Below, in pieces: positions 6,888 to 13,123 of a DNA stretch of 17,833 nucleotides. The notes under the pieces are model-generated. The model searched no databases and was not told the DNA's origin. It saw nothing but the letters and a program-made list of their open reading frames with translations. Source of the stretch: Paludibacteraceae bacterium. Lineage in GTDB: Bacteria > Bacteroidota > Bacteroidia > Bacteroidales > Paludibacteraceae. The stretch covers positions 1 through 17,833 of the forward strand of contig CAJGDW010000024.1 in NCBI GenBank assembly GCA_904502115.1. The letters run 5' to 3'. Position 1 is the stretch's first letter, and each line of letters starts with the position of its first letter. Position numbers and translations under genes: made by a program.

Positions 6888-8246
6888 ATGTTGTACAGAA
6901 AAATTACAAAAAGTATAGAAAAATACCTCTCGTCAGATGCTGATAGAATGCTGCTAATTGAGGGGGCTAGACAGATAGGTAAATCGTACATTATTCGTCA
7001 TGTAGGAGAAAAAATGTTCCAAAACTATATTGAAATAAATATGGAGGAGGATAAACTAGGTGATAGAATTTTTGCAGAAGCTAAAACTACCAAAGATTTC
7101 TATATGGCCTTGAGTTTGGTTGCTGGCGATAAAATGAAGGAGAAAGAAAATACGCTTGTGTTTATAGATGAGATACAGGCGTACGACCATCTTTTAACGT
7201 TGGTTAAATTCTTGATGCAAGAAAAGAAGTTTACATACATTGCTAGCGGTTCTTTGCTAGGAGTAACATTAAAAAATACGCAGTCTGTTCCCATTGGCAG
7301 TTTGGATATACAGCACATGTATCCTATGGACTTTGAAGAGTTTCTGTATGCCCATGGAGTGGGGAATTTGGCTATTGAGGCAATGAGAGACAGTTTTAAT
7401 AACGCTCAAGCTTTGTCCGATTCTATGCACAACAAGATGATGGATCTCTTTAAGAAATATTTGTTGGTGGGTGGATTGCCCAAAGCAGTTGAGGTATTTG
7501 TGGAAAATCGAAATGTAATAGAGTTTCGTTCTATTCAGCATGAGATTCATGGTTTATACGGAATAGATGCTTCTAAATACGAGGAAGAACACGATAAAAA
7601 ATTAAAGATACGTCGTATTTTTGATATGATACCTTCTAACCTTGAGAATAAAAAGAAAAGGGTGGTGATGAAAGAAATTGAGGATAAAAGTTGGAAAAGG
7701 GCTGCCGATTATTCGAATGAATTTGATTACCTAATTTCAGCAGGCATCGCATTAGAAGTAAAAGCAATAAGTAAACCATCGTATCCTTTAATAGAGAATA
7801 GCGGTAAGAATCTGTTAAAACTCTACTTGAACGATGTTGGATTACTTTCTAGTATATTCTATCGTAACAACATCAAGGCGGTGATGGAAGATATTAAGAG
7901 TATTAACCTAGGGTCTGTGTACGAAACGGTTATCGCCCAAGAGTTAAAAGCCCATGGCTACAACCTCTATTATTATGATAATAAGAAAAACGGCGAGGTT
8001 GATTATTTGATTGACGATGCCGATAATTTATCTATTATCCCAATCGAAGTGAAATCGGGCAAAGATTATACCATTCATAGTGCTTTGGATAAATTTATAG
8101 CGAACGATGAGTATAGCATCAAGAAAGCCTATGTGCTATCAAATGAGCAAAAAGTTTATAAAGAGAACGGTATAACCTATATTCCTATCTACTATATTAT
8201 GTTCTTCCAAAACATCTCTAATGTAGTAGGAGAGTTCTTGGATTAG
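6888..8246 (+). CDS. AAA family ATPase with DUF4143-like C-terminus
   Basis: This is a 452-aa cytoplasmic ATPase of the AAA_14/DUF4143 kind. The N-terminal ATPase has a Walker A of the type seen in this family (GARQIGKS, residues 26-33, Lys32). Walker B is FIDEIQ with Asp94 and Glu95. A polar strand, YIASGSLLG, follows near 117-125. The middle part has the family's GGLPKAV signature at about 195-201. The C-terminal part looks like a PD-(D/E)xK fold: GEVDYL with Asp372, then IEVKSG with Glu387 and Lys389. The biological role of this widespread family is not established; several members lie in mobile or defence-rich regions. The gene is monocistronic, AT-rich like the cas genes, preceded by four 33-bp repeats and followed by a strong terminator. 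Start chosen because MLYRKITKSIEKYL is the usual family beginning. Confidence 0.9.
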   Translation: MLYRKITKSIEKYLSSDADRMLLIEGARQIGKSYIIRHVGEKMFQNYIEINMEEDKLGDRIFAEAKTTKDFYMALSLVAGDKMKEKENTLVFIDEIQAYDHLLTLVKFLMQEKKFTYIASGSLLGVTLKNTQSVPIGSLDIQHMYPMDFEEFLYAHGVGNLAIEAMRDSFNNAQALSDSMHNKMMDLFKKYLLVGGLPKAVEVFVENRNVIEFRSIQHEIHGLYGIDASKYEEEHDKKLKIRRIFDMIPSNLENKKKRVVMKEIEDKSWKRAADYSNEFDYLISAGIALEVKAISKPSYPLIENSGKNLLKLYLNDVGLLSSIFYRNNIKAVMEDIKSINLGSVYETVIAQELKAHGYNLYYYDNKKNGEVDYLIDDADNLSIIPIEVKSGKDYTIHSALDKFIANDEYSIKKAYVLSNEQKVYKENGITYIPIYYIMFFQNISNVVGEFLD

Positions 8247-8261
8247 TGCCCATACTGACAA

Positions 8262-8299
8262 AAAATCCCCGAAAGTTTTCTTATGCTTTCGGGGATTTT
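8262..8299. terminator. Bidirectional terminator between ATPase and phosphatase genes
   Basis: A perfect 14-bp stem (8262-8275 with 8286-8299, AAAATCCCCGAAAG with its complement) has a 10-nt loop. T runs follow on the + strand (ATTTTTTT) and A runs precede it, so it can end both convergent genes. It also marks the composition change from AT-rich DNA on the left to more GC-rich genes on the right. Confidence 0.9.
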
Positions 8300-8305
8300 A
8301 TTTTT

Positions 8306-8767
8306 TTACTTCGTTAGGCTTTCCAATAGCCCGTCGCAGGCGTCTTCTAGTAGGTCGATGACGTGGTAAAAGCCGTCGCGGCCGCCGTAGTAGGGGTCGG
8401 GTACGTGGTCGTCGGTGTGGCGCGTGCAGTATTCGGTCATTTGGTGTATTTTGCGGGTCGATTCAACGTCGGGAGCACGGTCGTAAAGGTCGTCTATGTT
8501 GCTGTTGTCCATGCCAATGATGAGGTCAAACTTTTCAAAATCGGACGATGTAACCGGGCGCGATATGCTGTCTACGTTGTAGCCGCGCTGAAAACCTGCC
8601 TCGCGCATGCGGTAGTCGGCGCGCTCGCCTTGGTGGTACGATAGAATGCCTGCCGAGTCGATGTAAAAATCGCCCTCAAGCCCTGCTTCTTGTACTTTCT
8701 TTTTCATTACAGCTTCGGCGCAAGCCGAACGACAAATATTTCCCAAACAAACAAATAAAATTTTCAT
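8306..8767 (-). CDS. Low-molecular-weight protein tyrosine phosphatase
   Basis: This enzyme hydrolyses phosphotyrosine through a cysteinyl-phosphate intermediate in the cytoplasm. The 153-aa length is typical. The P-loop CX5R(S) is at the N-terminus: Cys7-LGNIC-Arg13-Ser14. The general-acid Asp124 is in the DPYYGG motif. Both are intact, so activity is expected. The residue after CRS is Ala rather than the usual Pro, a minor variation. It starts 13 nt after the stop of the amylase-like gene on the same strand, so the two are likely co-transcribed. No tyrosine kinase or capsule genes are near. An arsenate reductase role is less likely because no ars genes are seen and the DPYYG motif favours LMW-PTP. 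Confidence 0.93.
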   Translation of the reverse strand: MKILFVCLGNICRSACAEAVMKKKVQEAGLEGDFYIDSAGILSYHQGERADYRMREAGFQRGYNVDSISRPVTSSDFEKFDLIIGMDNSNIDDLYDRAPDVESTRKIHQMTEYCTRHTDDHVPDPYYGGRDGFYHVIDLLEDACDGLLESLTK

Positions 8768-8780
8768 GCTAATAGGGTAA

Positions 8781-10481
8781 CTATTGTTTAATGATGGCTA
8801 CTTTGTTTTCGATGCGTTCAAAACGAACCGTTCCGTTGGTAACGGTGGCAGTTTGACCGGTGTATAGCTCGGTTACGGTGGTGCCATTGGCAAAGGCGCC
8901 GCCCAATTGGATGGTTTCGCCACCCTCTACCGCCAAACGAATTACCAAGGTATCGGTATCGTTGTATCGTACACAAGTATGCGTGTCGATGATGCGTTGT
9001 TTGCCTGTTCCAATAACGGGGTTGGCTCTTCTAATAGTGCCTAATTTTTGGTAATGCGCCAGTAGGGTGCTGTCGATGCTGTTCCAATTCATATCGGAAC
9101 GGAAAGCCTGAGCGCTGTCTACGTTGTATTGTGCATCGCTTAGCGGACGGCGGGTTTCGTCGCCGTAGAATACTTGTGCCACGCCGGGTGATAGCAAGAA
9201 CGTGGTAGCGCAGTTAATCATGTTATCCATCTTGGCATCGCGATTGTAAGAGTTGTTGAGGTAGTTAAACGAGTGCCAATTGGGGTATTTTTGCAGGCTA
9301 TCGGAGTAGGCTTGCCAGGTATAAACAATGCCGTCTAAATCGCCCGATTTTGGGAAATAGAAATTCACCATCGACGAGAATCCAGCTTCGGCATAATCGG
9401 CTTTGTAGTCGATGCTTGCTTTGTCAAAGTCGCCTGTCATGTAAAAGGCATCGGTCCATTGGCTGGCAGGGTCTTCGGGGTGATTTTTGCGCCAGGTGGC
9501 AAGGGCTTGGTTGCAAGCGTCCGATAATTCTTTCCAACGATACAGCTGGGTATTTTCTACAATGTCGCATCGAACACCGTCAATACCAAATTCTTCTACC
9601 CACGATGCAATCCAGGCAGCTACGTATTGCGAGGGGTTCCATTTATGGTCTTTGCGTAGTTTTACCGCCGATGGATTTACCCATGCGTCGTTTTTATGGC
9701 CTTCTTTTTTCCATTTTTTCTTTAAGAAATCGGGAATTTTAACGGTTTTGGTGTTTTCGTCTTTAAAATCGGGCATGCCAAACAGGGTGGCTTGCAAGGG
9801 GTGGTTTTCGTCCCATCCTTCGTCGGGCATGCGTACCCAATCGCGGTTGTACCAACCTTTCCAGTTAAGTCGGTTGGCATAAAAATTATCGTAACTCCAG
9901 TCTTTGATGTGTTGTGCCGCTTCTTGTTCGGTTAAACCCGTTTTAGCAAAACCATATTGCACAGCATCTAACAAGGTGGGGTAGCCAGGGTCGTTGATGT
10001 TGGCGCCCAGCATAACGCGAATGCCTTGTGCGTGCAGCAAGTTTACCAATTCCCTAAACTCTTCTACGGTGCCGTAGTTTTTATCAATTTGTGTGTAGTC
10101 CAATGGATAGTAACCGTGATATCCGTAGTGGGGGAAATCGTTGATAGAACCGCTTCCCGTCATCCAACCATGAATTTGTTCGTACACATCGGTCATCCAT
10201 ACCACGTCAATGCCCAAGTTGGTAAAGTATCCTTGGCGCGCTTTTTCTAGCATGCCTTTAAAGTCGCCCCCATGAAAGGTGGCAGCATTCAGTTGCTCGG
10301 TGCCGTAGTCGTTGATGCGGCCGTAGTTAACATCGTTGGTAACATCGCCGTTGCAAAAACGGTCGGTAATTACAAAATAAACCGTTGCATTGCCCCATTC
10401 AAAGGTATCGGCAGGTTGTTGTGCCCATGCTGTTAAGGTGGCTAAAAGGGCTGCTAGTGTGGTAGTGATAAACTTTTTCAT
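8781..10481 (-). CDS. Secreted GH13 alpha-amylase-family protein, catalytic motifs degenerate
   Basis: The 566-aa protein has a signal peptide (KKF, hydrophobic run, AWAQQ; cleavage near 20), so it acts in the periplasm or outside. The barrel follows a MalS-like GH13 pattern, but conserved regions are altered. In region I the usual DVVxNH reads GANIND (159-164). Region II keeps Arg304 and nucleophile Asp306 (GVRCD). In region III the acid/base Glu of TGE is Asp351 (TGDFD). In region IV the usual HD reads SY (411-412). The later SPGVAQVFYGDE stretch and a C-terminal beta domain (about 490-566) are normal. The reading frame is open throughout, so this is not a simple pseudogene. It may be inactive, a starch-binding relative, or have altered chemistry. 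It has its own promoter and probably shares an mRNA with the downstream phosphatase gene. Confidence 0.88.
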   Translation of the reverse strand: MKKFITTTLAALLATLTAWAQQPADTFEWGNATVYFVITDRFCNGDVTNDVNYGRINDYGTEQLNAATFHGGDFKGMLEKARQGYFTNLGIDVVWMTDVYEQIHGWMTGSGSINDFPHYGYHGYYPLDYTQIDKNYGTVEEFRELVNLLHAQGIRVMLGANINDPGYPTLLDAVQYGFAKTGLTEQEAAQHIKDWSYDNFYANRLNWKGWYNRDWVRMPDEGWDENHPLQATLFGMPDFKDENTKTVKIPDFLKKKWKKEGHKNDAWVNPSAVKLRKDHKWNPSQYVAAWIASWVEEFGIDGVRCDIVENTQLYRWKELSDACNQALATWRKNHPEDPASQWTDAFYMTGDFDKASIDYKADYAEAGFSSMVNFYFPKSGDLDGIVYTWQAYSDSLQKYPNWHSFNYLNNSYNRDAKMDNMINCATTFLLSPGVAQVFYGDETRRPLSDAQYNVDSAQAFRSDMNWNSIDSTLLAHYQKLGTIRRANPVIGTGKQRIIDTHTCVRYNDTDTLVIRLAVEGGETIQLGGAFANGTTVTELYTGQTATVTNGTVRFERIENKVAIIKQ

Positions 10482-10500
10482 AGTAAATGTATTAGATTCT

Positions 10501-10530
10501 CAAAGTTACAATTTCTACCTGAAAGGGCAA
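10501..10530 (-). promoter_or_regulatory. Promoter of the amylase-like gene
   Basis: On the - strand TTG (10530-10528), 19 nt, then TAACTTTG (10508-10501) matches the Bacteroidota consensus. The -7 box is 19 nt before the ATG, so the leader is short (about 14 nt). Confidence 0.7.
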
Positions 10531-10534
10531 AAAA

Positions 10535-10560
10535 AAAGGCTGTAATTAATTACAGCCTTT
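10535..10560 (-). terminator. Terminator of the nitroreductase-like gene
   Basis: This 26-nt perfect palindrome has arms AAAGGCTGTAATT and AATTACAGCCTTT. On the - strand it is followed by a run of T and lies 22 nt after the stop of the lipoprotein gene. It is close upstream of the amylase promoter, so it also insulates that promoter. Confidence 0.88.
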
Positions 10561-10581
10561 GTATTCAGTTTATAGTGGTTG

Positions 10582-11268
10582 CTATTTGCCTACGGTTTGT
10601 GCTAAAATAAATTTGTATCGTGCGGGATCCAATTGCAATAGTTCTAATAATTCGTTTTCTTTGGCCCCACCGCGGGTAATGGATTTAAGGTCGTATGCAG
10701 CAGCAAATAGGTTCACATTTTCTGCATAACCAGCAGCGTCCATGCCACATAGCATCAATTTCTTTTCTTCTGAGATATCTTTGCCTTCGTACACAGACAT
10801 ATCTGCAATGTAAACGATGTTAAGCGATGGTTTATTGGCAAAGTCTTGTAAGGTTGCTAAATGACGATAGTCACCTTCTACAATACGTTCCATAATGTTT
10901 TCTTTTGCATTGTAAAGGTAGACACCTTCGTTTAAAAATGCATAGGTTTTGATGGGGTAAAGTGCTAATGCCGATGGTGCGGTTAAGTGGCCGTCTGGAC
11001 GATTAACACCTGCTGCTGCCCACATAACGCCCGATAATTCTTCCAAATAAAGTGGAATATCGCGGTACTCGCGCGATGATTGACGCGCCCATAATGCTTC
11101 GTTGATGCTGTTGCCACCTTCGTCTTCGGGCACCATCAACTCAATGATAGAACCATGTACAATGTTGGTTGTTGTCATTCTTTTTTCTTTTTGTTGTGCA
11201 GACTGATTACCCCCGCCGCAACTGGCTAAAAGTACAACTGCAAGGATGTAAAAGTATTTCATTTTCAT
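10582..11268 (-). CDS. Nitroreductase-like (SagB-type) lipoprotein
   Basis: The 228-aa protein has a lipoprotein signal peptide: MKMKYFYILAVV then LLASC with lipid-accepting Cys17, followed by Gly-rich sequence. It is probably anchored outside the inner membrane. The rest resembles the FMN-dependent nitroreductase fold. It has an Arg-rich FMN-phosphate segment (RQSSREYRD, about 62-70), TAPSALALYP (96-105, compare the common TAPSAGALYP) and a helix with GMDAAGYAENVNLFAAAYDL (about 175-194). The substrate is unknown. A lipid-anchored nitroreductase is uncommon compared with cytoplasmic members but such proteins occur in Bacteroidota. A cytoplasmic form from Met31 (MTTTNIVHG) is possible but the lipobox argues against it. 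It is monocistronic with its own terminator. No clear promoter with both boxes is seen; a TAACTTCG at 11304-11297 is weak. Confidence 0.85.
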   Translation of the reverse strand: MKMKYFYILAVVLLASCGGGNQSAQQKEKRMTTTNIVHGSIIELMVPEDEGGNSINEALWARQSSREYRDIPLYLEELSGVMWAAAGVNRPDGHLTAPSALALYPIKTYAFLNEGVYLYNAKENIMERIVEGDYRHLATLQDFANKPSLNIVYIADMSVYEGKDISEEKKLMLCGMDAAGYAENVNLFAAAYDLKSITRGGAKENELLELLQLDPARYKFILAQTVGK

Positions 11269-11336
11269 ATAATTTTATGTTATAAATTCAAGTGCGAAGT
11301 TAATAAAATATGTTAGGACGTAGTTTTTTTTTATAT

Positions 11337-11344
11337 TATCTTTG
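11337..11344 (+). promoter_or_regulatory. -7 box of the 5'-nucleotidase gene
   Basis: TATCTTTG fits the TAnnTTTG consensus and lies 37 nt before the ATG. The -33 side is poor (TTA at 11313-11315 is the nearest match). Confidence 0.5.
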
Positions 11345-11381
11345 CATAAAATATATTAAAAATACAGATTCATAGAGTCGT

Positions 11382-12308
11382 ATGCCCTATTTCATAGAAA
11401 ATAAGTTGGTTATTGCGGTAGCATCGAGCGCTTTGTTCGATTTGACCGAGTCTGATAAAGTATTTCGCGATAAAGGCGAGGCGGCGTACCGTGCCTATCA
11501 AGAGGCAAACTTAAATGTGCCTTTTGAAAAGGGGGTGGCTTTTCCGTTTGTAAAACGCTTGCTTTCGCTGAACGATGCTTTCCCCGAGGAGCTGCCTGTA
11601 GAGGTGGTGTTGCTTTCTAAAAACAGTCCCGAAACAGGCGAGCGTGCATTCCGTTCCATTAAGCATTACGGATTGGATATGTGCAGGGCCTGCTTTACTA
11701 CGGGCGAGCAAAATTTTCAGTATTTGCCTGCCTTTAACGCAGCATTGTTTTTATCGGCCAATATAGACGATGTAAAGGCAGCGTTGCAAGCAGGTTATGC
11801 GGCGGGCAGGGTATTGCCTACTACCTACGTGGCCGATGATGATACCGACAAGCAATTGCGTCTTGCCTTTGACTTTGATGGGGTTTTGGCGAGCGATGAA
11901 TCGGAGAAAGTGTACAAAACATCGGGCGATATTAACGCATTTTACAACCACGAGGTAGCCCATGCGGGCGAGGCGTTGCAGTTAGGACCAGTTGGGGTGT
12001 TGCTACAAAAAATATCGGCTTTTCAGCAATTGGAAAAACAGCGTGCTGCTACCGATAAATCGTATAAACGCATCTTAAAAACCTCTATTGTAACGGCGCG
12101 TAGTGCTCCTGCGCACGAAAGGGTGGTTGCTTCGTTGAAGGCATGGGGCGTTGAGGTAGACGATGCTTTCTTTTTGGGAGGCATTGAAAAGGCGCGCATT
12201 TTAAACATCCTAAAACCGCACATTTTCTTTGACGATCAGATGACCCACTTTGAGGGCATTGAGAACGTGCCTGCGGTACACATTCCTTTTGGTATCGCTA
12301 ATATGTAG
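11382..12308 (+). CDS. Cytosolic 5'-nucleotidase family protein
   Basis: The 308-aa protein resembles the PF06189 5'-nucleotidase family, related to vertebrate cytosolic 5'-nucleotidase I, which dephosphorylates nucleoside monophosphates. It begins LVIAVASSALFDL, then has VEVVLLSKNSPETG (73-86) and the HAD-like motif DFDGV (164-168). HAD-type later motifs are TARSAPAHERV (238-248) and the acidic IFFDDQ (281-286). The nucleophile and metal-binding Asp residues are therefore present. The length is usual for the family. No signal peptide is seen, so it is cytoplasmic. It stands alone on the + strand between the divergent lipoprotein gene and mscL. Nucleotide specificity cannot be told from sequence. 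Confidence 0.92.
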   Translation: MPYFIENKLVIAVASSALFDLTESDKVFRDKGEAAYRAYQEANLNVPFEKGVAFPFVKRLLSLNDAFPEELPVEVVLLSKNSPETGERAFRSIKHYGLDMCRACFTTGEQNFQYLPAFNAALFLSANIDDVKAALQAGYAAGRVLPTTYVADDDTDKQLRLAFDFDGVLASDESEKVYKTSGDINAFYNHEVAHAGEALQLGPVGVLLQKISAFQQLEKQRAATDKSYKRILKTSIVTARSAPAHERVVASLKAWGVEVDDAFFLGGIEKARILNILKPHIFFDDQMTHFEGIENVPAVHIPFGIANM

Positions 12309-12328
12309 CCCCCGCAGGTAAAATTAAT

Positions 12329-12360
12329 TTGTTAAGTAATTGATTATTTTTTTACCTTTG
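12329..12360 (+). promoter_or_regulatory. mscL promoter
   Basis: TTG (12329-12331), 21 nt, then TACCTTTG (12353-12360) fits the Bacteroidota consensus, 29 nt before the mscL start. This gives mscL a promoter independent of the nucleotidase gene; no terminator is seen between the two. Confidence 0.65.
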
Positions 12361-12389
12361 CACTCAAAATTTAATAATATCAAGAATTT

Positions 12390-12860
12390 ATGGAAAATAA
12401 GTTGAAAGAAATGGGCGGAAAATCAGTTTCGTTCCTTCAAGATTTTAAAGCATTTGCCATGAAAGGCAATGTAGTAGACATGGCTGTCGGTGTTATCATC
12501 GGTGGTGCGTTTGGTAAAATTGTAACTTCGTTGGTAAACGATGTTATTATGCCTCTTATTGGTTTGGCAGTAGGTGGTATCGATTTTACAAAGTTGGGAA
12601 AGGTGCTTAAAGAAACATCTATTGATGCAGAGGGCAATATCATTCCAGAAGTAGTGATGAAGTATGGTAATTTTTTGCAAACAACCTTCGACTTTATCAT
12701 TGTAGCATTCTGTATCTTTATGGCTATTCGCATGATGGGTAAATTGAACCGCAAAGAAGAAGCTAAAGCAGCAGCTCCTGCACCTGCTCCAGAACCAAAA
12801 CCAAGCAAAGAAGAATTGTTGCTTACCGAAATTCGCGACTTGTTGAAAGACAAAAAATAA
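12390..12860 (+). CDS. mscL: Large-conductance mechanosensitive channel MscL
   Basis: MscL forms a homopentamer in the inner membrane that opens under high tension and releases solutes on hypo-osmotic shock. The 156-aa protein is at the long end for the family. An N-terminal amphipathic segment precedes the signature FAMKGNVVDMAVGVIIGGAF (22-41). TM1 is about 27-47, a polar loop follows, and TM2 is about 96-116 (FLQTTFDFIIVAFCIFMAIR). The C-terminal helical bundle (EELLLTEIRDLL, 141-152) is joined by an Ala/Pro-rich linker (about 127-139). It is transcribed alone, with its own promoter and strong terminator. Confidence 0.98.
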   Translation: MENKLKEMGGKSVSFLQDFKAFAMKGNVVDMAVGVIIGGAFGKIVTSLVNDVIMPLIGLAVGGIDFTKLGKVLKETSIDAEGNIIPEVVMKYGNFLQTTFDFIIVAFCIFMAIRMMGKLNRKEEAKAAAPAPAPEPKPSKEELLLTEIRDLLKDKK

Positions 12861-12883
12861 TATCGGGTTGAATTAACCGCAAT

Positions 12884-12919
12884 AAAAAATCTCAATGCCT
12901 GATGGCATTGAGATTTTTT
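12884..12919 (+). terminator. mscL terminator
   Basis: A perfect 16-bp stem (12884-12899 with 12904-12919) has loop TGAT and ends in six T, 23 nt after the mscL stop. The A run on the left arm means it could also act on the - strand, where the TPR gene ends further right. Confidence 0.93.
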
Positions 12920-12920
12920 G

Positions 12921-13067
12921 TAATTATTCGCTTCGCTCATGATTTCAGGCATCGCCTCAGCATAACCAAACAAGTTTGTTTCTGCATTCGGCTCGCACTG
13001 AAATTATTCGGGCTTCGCCCTCATGATTTTGCTCACGTTCGGCAATGATTAAATAAATTTATCATTG
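12921..13067. repeat. Intergenic cluster of repeated TTCG hairpin segments
   Basis: Two related segments, ATTATTCG-CTTCGC-TCATGATTT (12923-12944) and ATTATTCGGGCTTCGCCCTCATGATTT (13003-13029), carry short inverted repeats (GGGC TTC GCCC at 13010-13020). Further on, CAATGAT (13043-13049) and ATCATTG (13061-13067) form another inverted pair. No gene is seen between mscL and the TPR gene. The nature of these segments is unknown; they could be remnants of an intergenic repeat family. Confidence 0.5.
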
Positions 13068-13088
13068 CTCTCACTTAATCGCAAAATT

Positions 13089-13123
13089 CCTAACTCCTAA
13101 CTCCTAACTCCTAACTCCTAACT
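13089..13123. repeat. Five tandem heptamers CCTAACT overlapping a stop codon
   Basis: Five perfect copies of CCTAACT (AGTTAGG on the - strand) run without interruption. The first copy on the - strand contains the last codon and the TAG stop of the TPR gene (13118-13120). Slippage here would change the 3' end of the mRNA but not the encoded protein. Confidence 0.95.

Noticed and set aside
8306..8767. Arsenate reductase (ArsC) instead of tyrosine phosphatase
   Set aside because: The DPYYGG general-acid motif and length fit LMW-PTP, and no ars genes are adjacent.
9350..9882. Two open frames of about 130 aa on the + strand inside the amylase-like gene
   Set aside because: Both lie antisense to a recognisable GH13 protein and show no family features.
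8781..10481. Amylase-like gene as a frameshifted pseudogene
   Set aside because: The frame is continuous over 566 codons with intact signal peptide, barrel strands and C-terminal domain; only specific motif residues differ.
12437..12973. 178-aa open frame on the - strand opposite mscL
   Set aside because: It overlaps mscL almost fully in antisense and crosses the mscL terminator; mscL is an unambiguous family match, so this is a shadow frame.
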